From Ilumatobacteraceae bacterium (GTDB lineage Bacteria > Actinomycetota > Acidimicrobiia > Acidimicrobiales > Ilumatobacteraceae): a stretch of DNA of 64,000 nucleotides. The stretch spans positions 1 through 64,000 of the forward strand of contig JAFMMJ010000003.1 of the NCBI GenBank assembly GCA_017859785.1, read 5' to 3'. Positions 42,158 through 51,427 of the stretch are shown piece after piece. The notes under the pieces are model-generated. The model was not told the DNA's origin, searched no databases, and saw only the letters and a program-made list of their open reading frames with translations. Positions within the stretch are counted from its first letter, which is position 1; every line of letters begins with the position of its first letter. The translations under genes and the position numbers were made by a program.

Positions 42158-43015
42158 ATGGCGGTCGTTCACGTTGTCGCCCACCCAACCCGCGACGATG
42201 TCGCTGAACTCCTTCGTTCGATCGTGCAGTGGGCTGAGGCCGAGGGCCACGCCCTCACCCTCGACGACGTCTGCGCCGAGAGCCTGCTCGGGTCAGCAGG
42301 TGCGGCGCTGGCGGCGGCCGGCCCGCCCGAAGGCACCCAGCTGGTCGTGAGCCTCGGTGGTGACGGCACGATGCTTCGAGCTGTCTCGGCGGCTTCTGGC
42401 TGCGATGCCCCACTCCTCGGAGTAGACCTCGGCTCGCTCGGCTACCTCTCACAGGTGCGCGCCTCCGACGGCCTCGAGGCGATCGGTCGGGCATTGCTCT
42501 CCTCCGAGGAAGGCGGATGGTGGCTCGATGAGCGGATGATGCTCGACGTCGAGCTCAACGGGGTGTCGATCGCGACCGTCCTCAACGAGGTAGTCGTCGA
42601 AAAAGGGGCGCCCGGAACGGCGATCCGGCTCGGCGTCTTGATCGACGGCGAGCCCTTCGCCACCCTCGCGAGTGATGGAGTCATCGTCGCCACCCCGACT
42701 GGCTCGACCGCGTACTCGCTGTCCGCGCGCGGACCGATCGTGTCTCCGAGGCATCGCGCGCTTCTGGTCACACCGGTCGCCCCCCACATGCTCTTCGACC
42801 GAACGATGGTGCTCGATCCAAGCGAGACCGTCGAGGTCGAAGTGCTCGGCCCCCTCTCGGCCGGTGTCATCCTCGACGGGCGGGTGGGCGCTAACGCGGC
42901 CCCAGGTGATCGCATCAGATGTCGTCCGTCGGCACGGGTAGCCCGGTTCGTTCGATTCGATCGCCGCCCGTACCACCAGACGTTGAAGGCCAAGTTCGGC
43001 CTCACCGATCGCTGA
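42158..43015 (+). CDS. nadK: NAD kinase
   Basis: 285 aa. The catalytic GGDGT is at 67-71, with LGVDLGSLGYL, LNEVVVEK (the NE motif contacting adenine) and DGVIVATPTGSTAYSLSARGPIV. It phosphorylates NAD to NADP. A GGGAGG ribosome-binding site precedes the ATG, 1 nt after the tlyA stop; recN follows 1 nt later, giving the classic actinobacterial tlyA-nadK-recN order. Confidence 0.95.
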   Translation: MAVVHVVAHPTRDDVAELLRSIVQWAEAEGHALTLDDVCAESLLGSAGAALAAAGPPEGTQLVVSLGGDGTMLRAVSAASGCDAPLLGVDLGSLGYLSQVRASDGLEAIGRALLSSEEGGWWLDERMMLDVELNGVSIATVLNEVVVEKGAPGTAIRLGVLIDGEPFATLASDGVIVATPTGSTAYSLSARGPIVSPRHRALLVTPVAPHMLFDRTMVLDPSETVEVEVLGPLSAGVILDGRVGANAAPGDRIRCRPSARVARFVRFDRRPYHQTLKAKFGLTDR

Positions 43016-43016
43016 G

Positions 43017-44621
43017 ATGCTCGCCGAACTCCACATCGAGAACCTCGCGGTGCTCGAACGGGTCACCCTGCCGCTCGGTCCCGGATTAACCGCTATCACC
43101 GGTGAGACCGGCACGGGGAAGTCGATGGTGGTCCGTGCCCTCGGCTTAGTGCTCGGTGACCGAGCCGACGGTTCCCTCGTGCGGGTTGGTGCCGAGGAGT
43201 GCCGCGTCGATCTCCGGGTCGTTGATGGTGAGAACGAGACCGTTCTCTCCCGTGTCGTTCCCTTGGAGGGCAGGTCACGGGCCTATATCGACGGCCGGCC
43301 GACGACGATCGCGGCCCTGGCCGAGGTGGCGTCGGCTGCACTCGAGGTCCACGGTCAGCACAGCCATCACTCCCTCCTGCGATCGGGTGCCCAGCGCTCA
43401 ACCGTCGATCGATACGGCGCGATCGATACGGCCTTGTGGGACGACGCGGTTGCTCGGGTGGCGGAACTCGAGGCGTCTATCGCGGCTCTCGGGGGTGACT
43501 CGGGTGAGCGCTATCGAGAGATCGACCTCTTGCGCTACCAGATCGAGGAGATCGATGGTGCGGTGATCGAGGACGCGGACGAGGAGTCGCGACTTGCCGA
43601 TGAGGAGGTGTTGCTCTCCTCAGCCGATGAGTTGAAAGAGGTCGCCTCCCGAGCGGTTCAGGTGCTCGACGACGATGACCGAGTCGCCGAGACGGTGTCC
43701 GAACTCCGACGTCATGGTGCGCTGGCTCCGTTCTCCGAGCGAGCCGATTCGGTTCTCGCTGAGATGCGGGAGCTGTCGAGTGACCTCCGTGCCGCCGTTG
43801 ACGGCATCAGCGCTGACCCAGAGCGGCTCGGCGTGGTGCGCGCACGCAGGCAGCAGCTTCGCCAACTGGTACGGAAGTACGGCGACGACCTTTCAGCGGT
43901 TATCCGGTTCGCTGACCAGTGCCGAGATCGGCTTGGCCAGTTGGAGGGCCGAGATGCGGCGGTTGGCGAACTGGAGAAGGAGCTTGCGGTCGCGAGGTCA
44001 GCGCTGGAGGCTGCTGCTCAGTCACTGGCCGAGGAGCGCCGGGCCGCAGCCTCACGGCTCGCCGAGGCGGTTTCGGACGCGGTTCGTCATCTCGATCTTC
44101 CCGACGCTCGGCTCGAGATTGATTGCGGAGGCTCCGCCGGCGAGCGCGTCGAGATGCTGTTCTCACCAAGTTCCCGCGTGCCCGTCCTGCCACTGTCGAA
44201 GGCCGTGAGCGGTGGAGAGTTGGCTCGATGCATGTTGGCCATCGATACGGTGACTTCTGAAGCCGGTGGGTTCGAGGCCCCCGACACAGTCGTCTACGAC
44301 GAGATCGATGCTGGAATCGGCGGTCGGGCGGCTCACACGATCTCAGCGGAGTTCTCCAGGGCTGCCGCGAGCCGACAGGTTCTCGTCGTCACTCATTTGG
44401 CTCAGGTGGCGAGCCGGGCTCGCACTCAGGTGGTGGTCGAGCGATCAGTAGATCCCGCTGGTGGGCCACCAGCGGCCACGGTCCGCGTCGTCTCCGGAGA
44501 CGAGCGAGTGGGCGAGGTGGCCAGGCTCCTCGCGGGAACTGACGGTCCGCGCGCGGTCGAACACGCACGGGAGCTCCTCGACGCTGGCTCATCCACCGGC
44601 ACAGACACTCCGGCGGGTTAG
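43017..44621 (+). CDS. recN: DNA repair protein RecN
   Basis: 534 aa SMC-like ATPase. Walker A is GETGTGKS (29-36), followed by the Q-loop HGQHSHHSLL; two coiled-coil arms flank the centre; the signature LSKAVSGGELARCMLAI and Walker B VVYDEIDAGIGG lie near the C-terminus, with VTHLAQVA as H-loop. It acts at double-strand breaks. The TAG stop forms part of the pyrG promoter box. Confidence 0.95.
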   Translation: MLAELHIENLAVLERVTLPLGPGLTAITGETGTGKSMVVRALGLVLGDRADGSLVRVGAEECRVDLRVVDGENETVLSRVVPLEGRSRAYIDGRPTTIAALAEVASAALEVHGQHSHHSLLRSGAQRSTVDRYGAIDTALWDDAVARVAELEASIAALGGDSGERYREIDLLRYQIEEIDGAVIEDADEESRLADEEVLLSSADELKEVASRAVQVLDDDDRVAETVSELRRHGALAPFSERADSVLAEMRELSSDLRAAVDGISADPERLGVVRARRQQLRQLVRKYGDDLSAVIRFADQCRDRLGQLEGRDAAVGELEKELAVARSALEAAAQSLAEERRAAASRLAEAVSDAVRHLDLPDARLEIDCGGSAGERVEMLFSPSSRVPVLPLSKAVSGGELARCMLAIDTVTSEAGGFEAPDTVVYDEIDAGIGGRAAHTISAEFSRAAASRQVLVVTHLAQVASRARTQVVVERSVDPAGGPPAATVRVVSGDERVGEVARLLAGTDGPRAVEHARELLDAGSSTGTDTPAG

Positions 44622-44624
44622 GCT
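44619..44624 (+). promoter_or_regulatory. -10 box for leader ORF / pyrG
   Basis: TAGGCT overlapping the recN stop, 11 nt before the ATG of an 18-codon leader frame. TGACAT at 44624-44629, 6 nt before that ATG, is an alternative. Confidence 0.4.
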
Positions 44625-44635
44625 GACATCCCGTC

Positions 44636-44692
44636 ATGGCATGTAACGAGACGTCGGGCGGGCGCGAACCGCGGTCAGGGGTGACGGGGTGA
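44636..44692 (+). CDS. Putative leader peptide (18 aa) coupled to pyrG
   Basis: ATG, 17 further codons and TGA encode [18 protein letters not shown]. The stop overlaps the pyrG GTG by 4 nt (GTGA at 44689-44692). No motif is visible beyond one Cys at position 3. The pyrG start has only a poor ribosome-binding site of its own. As at 20545 and 25409, a short frame follows a -10 box and ends exactly at the main start. A pyrimidine-sensing role, as for pyrG leaders elsewhere, is possible but not shown. Confidence 0.45.
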   Translation: MACNETSGGREPRSGVTG

Positions 44693-46311
44693 CCAAGCAC
44701 ATCTTCGTGACTGGCGGTGTCGTCAGTTCGTTGGGCAAGGGGCTGACGGCGAGTTCGCTTGGCCGACTCCTCAAGATGAGGGGCCTCAGGGTCACGATGC
44801 AGAAGCTCGACCCCTACATCAACGTCGATCCGGGGACTATGAACCCCTACGAGCACGGCGAGGTGTTCGTTACCGATGACGGTGGGGAGACCGACCTCGA
44901 CCTCGGTCACTACGAGCGATTCATCGACGAGAATCTGACGCAGAGCTCGAACGCGACGACGGGCTCGATTTACCAGTCGGTCTTGGCCGCTGAGCGCCGC
45001 GGCGATTACCTCGGCAAGACGGTGCAGGTGATTCCCCACATCACCGATGAGATCAAGCGCCGCATTAAGCGGATATCGACCGACGATGTCGATGTGGTGA
45101 TCACCGAGGTGGGTGGCACGGTCGGTGACATTGAGATCCTTCCGTTCCTTGAGTCGATTCGCCAGTTCCGCAAGGACGCGGGACGCGACAACGTGTGTTA
45201 CATCCATGTGACCTTGGTGCCGTTTATTGGCCCCGCTGGGGAACAGAAGACCAAGCCCACTCAGCACTCGGTCACAGAACTGCGGAGCCGCGGTATCCAG
45301 CCAGATGTCATCGTGTGTCGCAGCGAGGCGCCACTCAGCGTCGAGTTGAAGCGGAAGATCTCGAACTTGTGCGATGTCGACGACCGCGCCGTCGTCAACG
45401 CCGCCGATGTCGGCAACATCTACGAATTGCCCCTGATCCTCCACGATGAGGGTCTCGACGATGTGGTGCTCGATGTCCTCGGTATGGAGACCCCCGAAGT
45501 CGACACCGGGGCTTGGGACGCCCTCGTCTCCAAGGTTGAAGCCGCCACCGAGCCGGTTCGGATCGGCCTCATCGGGAAGTACGTCCAGTTGCCCGATGCC
45601 TATCTGTCCGTCGTGGAGTCATTGAAGCACGCTGGTTTCCACCACGGCGCCCGGGTCGAGATCGACTGGATCCAAGCCGAGGATGTCGTCGGCTTGCTCG
45701 CTGAGGGCCGTTTGGCGAACCTCGATGGCCTGGTGATTCCGGGCGGATTCGGTGCCCGCGGCTTCGAAGGAAAGATCGAGGCCGCTCGTTACGCCCGCGA
45801 GTCCGGCCTGCCATGCCTCGGTCTCTGTCTTGGTTTGCACGCGATGACCGTCGAGTTCGCTCGCAACGTGGTCGGTTTGGCCGAGGCGAACTCAACAGAG
45901 TTCGACCCGACGACGCGCCACCCAGTGATCGACCTCATGCACGACCAGCGGGAGGTCACCGACAAAGGTGGCACCATGCGACTTGGTGCCTACTACGCGG
46001 TGCTCACACCCGATACCAAGGTCGCGGAGGCCTATGGCGAGCCCGTGGTCAGCGAGCGTCATCGGCACCGCTTCGAGTTCAACCCGAACTACAAATCTCG
46101 CCTTGAGGAGCACGGCTTCGTTTGCAGTGGGATTTCACCCGACCGGCGCCTCGTCGAGTTCATCGAGTTGGCCGATCACCCCTTCTGGGTCGCGACTCAA
46201 GCGCATCCCGAGTTCAAGAGCCGTCCGGATCGACCACACCCGCTGTTCCGGGATTTGATCGATGCGGCGCTCGTTCGCGCCCGGGCGCACAGCGCGGACG
46301 CGCGCGTCTGA
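44689..46311 (+). CDS. pyrG: CTP synthase
   Basis: 540 aa. N-terminal synthetase domain with [20 protein letters not shown] (ATP loop), [13 protein letters not shown] and [11 protein letters not shown]-terminal class I glutaminase with IPGGFGARG, nucleophile Cys380 ([16 protein letters not shown]) and the HPEFKSRP triad end. It converts UTP to CTP. The glutaminase elbow reads GLHA rather than the usual GMQ, a mild variation. The GTG start overlaps the stop of a short leader frame. Confidence 0.96.
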   Translation: MTKHIFVTGGVVSSLGKGLTASSLGRLLKMRGLRVTMQKLDPYINVDPGTMNPYEHGEVFVTDDGGETDLDLGHYERFIDENLTQSSNATTGSIYQSVLAAERRGDYLGKTVQVIPHITDEIKRRIKRISTDDVDVVITEVGGTVGDIEILPFLESIRQFRKDAGRDNVCYIHVTLVPFIGPAGEQKTKPTQHSVTELRSRGIQPDVIVCRSEAPLSVELKRKISNLCDVDDRAVVNAADVGNIYELPLILHDEGLDDVVLDVLGMETPEVDTGAWDALVSKVEAATEPVRIGLIGKYVQLPDAYLSVVESLKHAGFHHGARVEIDWIQAEDVVGLLAEGRLANLDGLVIPGGFGARGFEGKIEAARYARESGLPCLGLCLGLHAMTVEFARNVVGLAEANSTEFDPTTRHPVIDLMHDQREVTDKGGTMRLGAYYAVLTPDTKVAEAYGEPVVSERHRHRFEFNPNYKSRLEEHGFVCSGISPDRRLVEFIELADHPFWVATQAHPEFKSRPDRPHPLFRDLIDAALVRARAHSADARV

Positions 46312-46314
46312 CCC

Positions 46315-46884
46315 GTGTCCGGATTCCGTCGCGTCGGAGAACGCACGGTCCATCAAGGTCATATCTGGTCGGTTGCGGTCTCGAATTTCGAGGCGCCCGA
46401 CGGCACGGTCTTCGTGCGCGACATCGTGCGTTCGCCGGGGGCGGTCGGCGTCGTTCCGTTGTTGTTCGATCCCGAAGGGGTCGCGTCGGTTGTGCTGGTC
46501 GAGCAGTACCGCCCGGCCCTCGAGCGTGAGGTGCTCGAAATCCCCGCTGGAATGCGCGACGTTGCCGGTGAACCGCCGGAGACCACCGCGATTCGGGAAC
46601 TCGCCGAGGAAGTTGGGCTCCGCGCGCAAACTCTCGACCCGCTCACGGTGATCGTCCCATCGCCTGGGATGTCCGACGCGACCACGCATCTGTACCTCGC
46701 CACCGGGTGCGAGGCGGTCGCGGACTCTCGGCAGGGACCGGAGGAGGAGGCGATGCGGGTGCTCCATCTGCCACTGAGCGAAGCCGTTGATTTGGTGCGC
46801 GACGGGACCATCGTCGACGCAAAATCGGTGGTCGGGCTTCTTCTCGCAGCGGAACGGCTTCGACATGGCGACCTCATCGGCTGA
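46315..46884 (+). CDS. Nudix hydrolase, ADP-ribose pyrophosphatase type
   Basis: 189 aa. The Nudix box is GMRDVAGEPPETTAIRELAEEVGL, preceded by VEQYRPALEREVLEIPAG as in ADP-ribose pyrophosphatases; like Rv1700 it has one extra residue in the first loop. Pro-Ser-Pro-Gly-Met downstream fits the ADPRase substrate loop. It lies between pyrG and xerD exactly as in M. tuberculosis Rv1699-Rv1701. GTG start; the end overlaps xerD by 20 nt. Confidence 0.9.
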   Translation: MSGFRRVGERTVHQGHIWSVAVSNFEAPDGTVFVRDIVRSPGAVGVVPLLFDPEGVASVVLVEQYRPALEREVLEIPAGMRDVAGEPPETTAIRELAEEVGLRAQTLDPLTVIVPSPGMSDATTHLYLATGCEAVADSRQGPEEEAMRVLHLPLSEAVDLVRDGTIVDAKSVVGLLLAAERLRHGDLIG

Positions 46885-47824
46885 ACTCGCCGACGCAGGG
46901 CTTCCACTTGAAATCGAGGAGTTTCTGGCGTACCTCGTCAGCGAGCGGGGACGAGCGCGCAATACCGTCGCCGCGTATCGCCGCGACCTCACCGGATACG
47001 CCTCGCACCTGCAGCGGCGAGGGCGGACACCGCTCGATGCGGATCGCAGCGACATCGAAGCGTGGATCACCGGACAACGTGGCGAGGGTGCGGCGTCGTC
47101 GTCGATCGCTCGACGCCTCGCCGCCGTTCGGATGCTTCATCGCCATATGGCGGCTGAATCAGTGCGGCCGGATAACCCCGCGCTCGCTCTCGATGGCGTG
47201 AGCGTTCCCTCAGGGGTTCCAAAACCGCTCACCGAGGCTGAGGTGGCGCGCCTGCTCGATGCGGTGCAGGGAGCCGATCCGACCGCGCGTCGGGACCGCG
47301 CAATTCTCGAGTTGATGTACGGCACGGGGGCGAGGGTCGCTGAGGTGGCGTCTCTGTCTCTCGGAGATGTCGATCTGCGCGGGCGGCTGGTCAGGCTCCT
47401 CGGTAAAGGTTCGAAGGAGCGGATCGTTCCCTTCGGCGGCGCCGCGACGCGAGCGTTGACCGACTGGTTCGATGACGATGGGCGCGGCCGACTCGCCCCG
47501 CGCGAGTGGAGGCGCCGCGGAGACGCCGAAGCCGTGTTCCTCAATCAGCGTGGCGGGCGCTTGTCGCGACAGGGCATCTGGTTGGTGGTCCGTTCAGCCG
47601 GCGCGCGCGCGGGTATCGAATCGACGCTCTCGCCCCATGTGCTCCGGCACTCCTGCGCAACGCACATGCTCGATCACGGCGCCGATCTCCGAGTGGTCCA
47701 GGAGATGCTCGGCCATGCAACCATCTCGACGACCCAGGTGTATACGAGGGTCAGTCAGGAACGGCTTCGGGAGGTCTACCGTGCGGCCCACCCCCGAGCG
47801 GCTCGATCGAAGGCGCCGTCGTGA
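46865..47824 (+). CDS. xerD: Tyrosine recombinase XerD
   Basis: 319 aa. An N-terminal SAM-like core-binding domain (17-105) is followed by a catalytic domain with Arg157 (TGARVAE), Lys181 (GKGSKER), His258 and Arg261 (HVLRHSCATH), His284 (GHATISTTQ) and nucleophile Tyr293 (VYTRVS). It resolves chromosome dimers at dif. Its locus next to Nudix and scpAB marks it as the housekeeping recombinase rather than a phage integrase. GTGA overlap with the HD gene. Confidence 0.94.
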   Translation: MATSSAELADAGLPLEIEEFLAYLVSERGRARNTVAAYRRDLTGYASHLQRRGRTPLDADRSDIEAWITGQRGEGAASSSIARRLAAVRMLHRHMAAESVRPDNPALALDGVSVPSGVPKPLTEAEVARLLDAVQGADPTARRDRAILELMYGTGARVAEVASLSLGDVDLRGRLVRLLGKGSKERIVPFGGAATRALTDWFDDDGRGRLAPREWRRRGDAEAVFLNQRGGRLSRQGIWLVVRSAGARAGIESTLSPHVLRHSCATHMLDHGADLRVVQEMLGHATISTTQVYTRVSQERLREVYRAAHPRAARSKAPS

Positions 47825-48294
47825 GCGCGCTTCGACACTGTCTTCACCTCGTTGGTCGTTTCCTTCGCCAACTCGACCGACGGCCGCCGACGCCAGAAGA
47901 GGCTGTCTGGGCGGAGTCGCACCTGACGTCGGCTGAACGGGCGCTCTGGGTGCGTCTCGGAAATGGAGATCGTCGTCATGCGATCGGCGTGGCCCGTCGG
48001 TTCAGCGGTGCTCGGCCCGACGCGACGCGGGCTGAGTTGGCCGGGGCGCTTCTACACGACATCGGCAAGGTCGACGGTCCAGAGGGCGCAGTTCGTCGCG
48101 CCTGGATGACCGTTACCCCTCGGCCGGGGGAGACCACGCGCCGATACCGCGATCACGAGCAGATCGGCGCCGAACTCTGCGAACGGGTGGGATCGGATCC
48201 GGCAACCATCGCTCTCGTGCGAGGCGATGCGCCAGCAGAGGTGATGCGGTTGCTGACCGACGCGGACTCAGCGGGCGGGTTGAAGCGAGTCTGA
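47821..48294 (+). CDS. HD-domain hydrolase
   Basis: 157 aa. The metal-binding HD motif is His79-Asp80 in AGALLHDIGKVDG, with a probable first ligand His53 (GDRRHAIGVARR) and DHEQIGAELCERVGSD downstream; a terminal Asp (TDADSAG) could complete the site. HD proteins of this kind are phosphohydrolases, often on nucleotides. It is co-translated with xerD (GTGA). The final 27 nt overlap the convergent MATE gene. Confidence 0.82.
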   Translation: MSALRHCLHLVGRFLRQLDRRPPTPEEAVWAESHLTSAERALWVRLGNGDRRHAIGVARRFSGARPDATRAELAGALLHDIGKVDGPEGAVRRAWMTVTPRPGETTRRYRDHEQIGAELCERVGSDPATIALVRGDAPAEVMRLLTDADSAGGLKRV

Positions 48295-49584
48295 GCCCCG
48301 AAGGAGCCACCGGTATCGCAGGTGAACGGTGATGGCTCGCACGGTCATCCATCCGGTCAGACAGGCCCAGAGCGCGGTCGGTCCAGTGTTCAATTTCGCG
48401 AGCAGGGGATAGAGCGGTGCAACGGCGGCCAAGGTGGCGACGGAGAGTCGCCCGAGGAACCGGTAGTCGCCGAGCCCGATGAGGATGCCGTCGCCGGCGA
48501 AGGCGATTGCACCCGGGATGAGGAGGACTCCGAGCAGGATGACGGCCCCCTGCGCCTGATCGACAACGGTCGCGTCGGCGGTGAAGAGGCGTGGCACGAC
48601 TCCAGATCCCGCGATGAGCATCGCCGCGAGCACGGCCCCCGATCCCGCGGAGAGGATTTCGGTGCGACGCGAGATTGACAGGCCTTCATCGGCTCGACCG
48701 GCACCTTCGGCCTCGGCGACGAGGGTCTGAGCGGGCATGGCGAGCGCATCAAGAATGAGCGCGAGCAGGATGAACATCGCCATGACGACCTGATGCGCGG
48801 CAAGTGCGGCGTCGGATTGGCGCGCCATGAGGGAGGTGGATCCGGTGAGCACTCCCAAAATCCCCGCGACTCGGAGCAGCAGGTGACGCCCGGCAGTGAG
48901 GAGGGGAGCCGCCTCTCCGAGGCCAGGCCGTTTGCCGAGAAGTCGGCCGATCCGCCGCCGTTGAAGTCCGAGAAGCGCGATCGCGGCCCCCCACTGTGCG
49001 ATCACGGTCGACCACGCCGACCCAGCGACCGAGAGATCGAGGGCGAACACCAAGAACCATTCGATGACGGCGTTCGCCATGTTCGAGGCGAGAAGGATCC
49101 ACAGCGGAGTCCGGTAGTCGGAGTGACCTCTGAAGACGCCCTGTGACGCGAGGACGAGCATCACCGCTGGAAGCCCGAGTGCGCTGATCCAGAGGTAGGT
49201 AGAGGCGTGATCGGCCGAGGTTCCGGTCCCTCCGAGGAATCCGACAAGTGGCCCGCGGACCAGCACCAGAATCGGGAGGGCGGACACACCGACGGCGAGG
49301 GCCACCCACATGGCCGTACGGCCGGCGCGATCAGCCGAAGCCGGGTCGTTGGCACCGACGGCACGAGCCACCTGTTGGGTGGTGCCATAGGTGAGGAAAT
49401 TCGCTCCGGCGACAAGAAGGGAGAGCACCGCTGCGGCGAGCGCGAGTCCGGCGAGCTCGGAGGTTCCGACCCGTCCGATCATCGCGGTGTCGACGGCGAC
49501 GTACAGCGGTTCAACAGCGAGCGCCCCGAGGGCGGGTATCGCAAGCCTCAGGATGCGGCGATCGGTGTCGCCAGGAAAGGCCAT
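48268..49584 (-). CDS. MATE-family multidrug/cation exporter (DinF-like)
   Basis: 438 aa with about 12 hydrophobic segments. The two repeats begin DRRILRLAIPALGALAVEPLYVAVDTAMIGRVGT and continue with a TTQQVARAVGAND loop; ALAAHQVVMAMFILLALILDALAMPAQTLVAEAEG is the equivalent in the second half. MATE proteins exchange Na+ or H+ for organic cations. The ATG at 49584 is 7 nt after the trpS stop, so the two form one unit. The frame runs further upstream inside trpS without support. Confidence 0.9.
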   Translation of the reverse strand: MAFPGDTDRRILRLAIPALGALAVEPLYVAVDTAMIGRVGTSELAGLALAAAVLSLLVAGANFLTYGTTQQVARAVGANDPASADRAGRTAMWVALAVGVSALPILVLVRGPLVGFLGGTGTSADHASTYLWISALGLPAVMLVLASQGVFRGHSDYRTPLWILLASNMANAVIEWFLVFALDLSVAGSAWSTVIAQWGAAIALLGLQRRRIGRLLGKRPGLGEAAPLLTAGRHLLLRVAGILGVLTGSTSLMARQSDAALAAHQVVMAMFILLALILDALAMPAQTLVAEAEGAGRADEGLSISRRTEILSAGSGAVLAAMLIAGSGVVPRLFTADATVVDQAQGAVILLGVLLIPGAIAFAGDGILIGLGDYRFLGRLSVATLAAVAPLYPLLAKLNTGPTALWACLTGWMTVRAITVHLRYRWLLRGSDSLQPAR

Positions 49585-49591
49585 GTGACGC

Positions 49592-50578
49592 TCAGCGGGG
49601 GAGGAGTCCGATGGCGCGGTGCACGCGCTCGAGGGTGGCTGAGGCGACCGCACGCGCGCGATCCGCGCCAACACCGAGTAGGCGCGCGAGCTCACCGCGG
49701 TCGGCCATCAGTTCCCTATGACGCTCTTGGATCGGGCGGAGCATCTCGATGACCGCAGCGGCGGTGTCGGCCTTCAGCGGTCCGTACTGGGAGTACTGGG
49801 AGGCCAAGGCGTCGCGGTCCGCCCCGCTCGCGGCCGAAAGGATGTCGAGCAGGTTGCTCACCCCGGGCTTCTCGGCGATGTCATATCGGACCACGTTCTC
49901 CGAGTCGGTGACCGCGCGTCGGAACTTCTTTTCGATCGCCTCGGGAGCATCGAGAAGGAAGACGCAGCCGGCGTCGCTCTCTCCCGATTTCGACATTTTG
50001 GAGGTGGGGTCCTGCAGGTCCATGACCCGTGCTCCTGCTTTCGGCGTCACCGCCTCGGGCACCACCAGGGTCTCACCGAAGCGATTGTTGAAGCGGATCG
50101 CGATGTCACGGGTGATTTCGATGTGCTGGCGTTGATCATCGCCGACCGGGACCTCGTTCGCGTCGTAGAGCACGATGTCGGCGGCCTGTAGGGCCGGATA
50201 GGTGAACAACCCGGCCGAGACGAAGTCGGCCTCGCGACGGGCTGACTTGTCTTTGAACTGGGTCATTCGCGACAACTCGCCGAACGAGACGGTGCACTCC
50301 ATGATCCAGCCGAGTTGGGAGTGCTCGGGGACGTGGCTCTGCACAAATACCGTCGCCACCTCGGGATCGAGGCCGATAGCGAACAGGATGGCGGCGAGGT
50401 CGGTAGTAGCCGGACCCACGACGTTTGGCTCCGTGGTAACGGTCAAGGCGTGAAGGTCAACGATCCCGTGGAAGACGTCCTTGTCGTGTTGCCCGTCAAC
50501 CCAGTTGCGGAGCGCGCCGAGAAGATTGCCGAGGTGCACGGCACCAGTCGGCTGAATACACGAGAGAACGCGGGTCAC
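49592..50578 (-). CDS. trpS: Tryptophanyl-tRNA synthetase
   Basis: 328 aa class I enzyme. The HIGH-like motif is VHLGN (14-18) in SCIQPTGAVHLGNLLGAL, and KMSKS occurs in DPTSKMSKSGES. The segments between (AADIVLYDANEVPVGDDQRQHIEITRDIA) are typical. GTG start 6 nt after a TAGCCT box. It is divergent from scpA. Confidence 0.95.
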   Translation of the reverse strand: MTRVLSCIQPTGAVHLGNLLGALRNWVDGQHDKDVFHGIVDLHALTVTTEPNVVGPATTDLAAILFAIGLDPEVATVFVQSHVPEHSQLGWIMECTVSFGELSRMTQFKDKSARREADFVSAGLFTYPALQAADIVLYDANEVPVGDDQRQHIEITRDIAIRFNNRFGETLVVPEAVTPKAGARVMDLQDPTSKMSKSGESDAGCVFLLDAPEAIEKKFRRAVTDSENVVRYDIAEKPGVSNLLDILSAASGADRDALASQYSQYGPLKADTAAAVIEMLRPIQERHRELMADRGELARLLGVGADRARAVASATLERVHRAIGLLPR

Positions 50579-50584
50579 AGCGCG

Positions 50585-50590
50585 AGGCTA
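50585..50590 (-). promoter_or_regulatory. Leaderless -10 box for trpS-MATE
   Basis: The minus strand reads CGG-TAGCCT-N6-GTG, nearly base-for-base the hisC promoter. Confidence 0.65.
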
Positions 50591-50638
50591 CCGAGGTGGG
50601 GGAGGGCGGCATACCCCGAGCGGAGGGCCGCTATTCGG

Positions 50639-50644
50639 TAGCGT
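50639..50644 (+). promoter_or_regulatory. Leaderless -10 box for scpA-scpB-rluB-tyrA-aroA
   Basis: CGG-TAGCGT-N6-GTG; no ribosome-binding site. Confidence 0.6.
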
Positions 50645-50650
50645 GAGTCT

Positions 50651-51427
50651 GTGGCGGTGGATGTCTCGACCGAGGTGTACCAAGGTCCGTTCGACCTGCT
50701 CTTGCAGCTGATTCTGAAGGAGCAGGTCGATCTCTACGACGTCGATCTCGCGTCCATTGTCGACGCCTACTTGGCTGAGGTGGAGCGGATGCAGGCCCTC
50801 GATCTCGAGGTCGCTACCGAGTTTCTCCTGATCGCGGCCACCCTGGTGGAGCTGAAGACCCGGCGTTTGTTACCCGGCTCGGGTGATGTCGACATCGATG
50901 AGGAGCTGGCCCTCTGGGAGGAACGCGACCTCCTCCTCGCGCGACTACTGGAGTGCAAGACGTTCAAGGATGTTGCGTCGGTGTTTAGCGAGCTTGCTGC
51001 CGCCGCCTCGCTGCACTTCCCACGGGAGGTGGGACCAGACGAACGTTTCCGTGACCTCCAACCAGACCTACTCGAGGGCACCTCGGTTCGTCGACTCGCC
51101 AGTGCTGCCATTCGGGCGCTGACCCCACGTCCGGAACCGGTGGTCGACCTGTTCCACGTGAGCGTCGTCAAGGTGACGGTCGCCGACGCTGTCGCGGAGC
51201 TGGTCGACGAGCTGCCCCGGCTCGGCAAGGTCGGATTTCGGCGGTTGGTGGACGGATTGGTCGAACGGGTTGAGGTGATCGTTCGCTTCCTCGCCGTGCT
51301 CGAGCTCTTCAAACAGGGATTGGTGGAACTCGATCAGTTTGAGCGGTTTGGAGACATCCAGATCGCATGGATTGGCGGCGAGGATGTCGAGGCCGCGCTG
51401 AGCGGTGTGGATGCGTACGAGGGATGA
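50651..51427 (+). CDS. scpA: Segregation and condensation protein A
   Basis: 258 aa kleisin of the SMC-ScpAB complex. The N-terminal EVYQGPFDLLLQLILKEQVDLYDVDLASIVDAYL and the central FLLIAATLVELKTRRLLPG are diagnostic; the C-terminal winged helix ends LVELDQFERFGDIQIAW. It bridges the SMC heads. ATGA overlap with scpB. Confidence 0.95.
   Translation: MAVDVSTEVYQGPFDLLLQLILKEQVDLYDVDLASIVDAYLAEVERMQALDLEVATEFLLIAATLVELKTRRLLPGSGDVDIDEELALWEERDLLLARLLECKTFKDVASVFSELAAAASLHFPREVGPDERFRDLQPDLLEGTSVRRLASAAIRALTPRPEPVVDLFHVSVVKVTVADAVAELVDELPRLGKVGFRRLVDGLVERVEVIVRFLAVLELFKQGLVELDQFERFGDIQIAWIGGEDVEAALSGVDAYEG

Noticed and set aside
46865-47824. Phage integrase or integrative-element boundary at the tyrosine recombinase
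   Set aside because: The locus (pyrG-Nudix-xerD-HD) is the conserved housekeeping XerD site; no attachment repeats or cargo genes were seen, and tRNA-Val is 45 kb away without flanking direct repeats.
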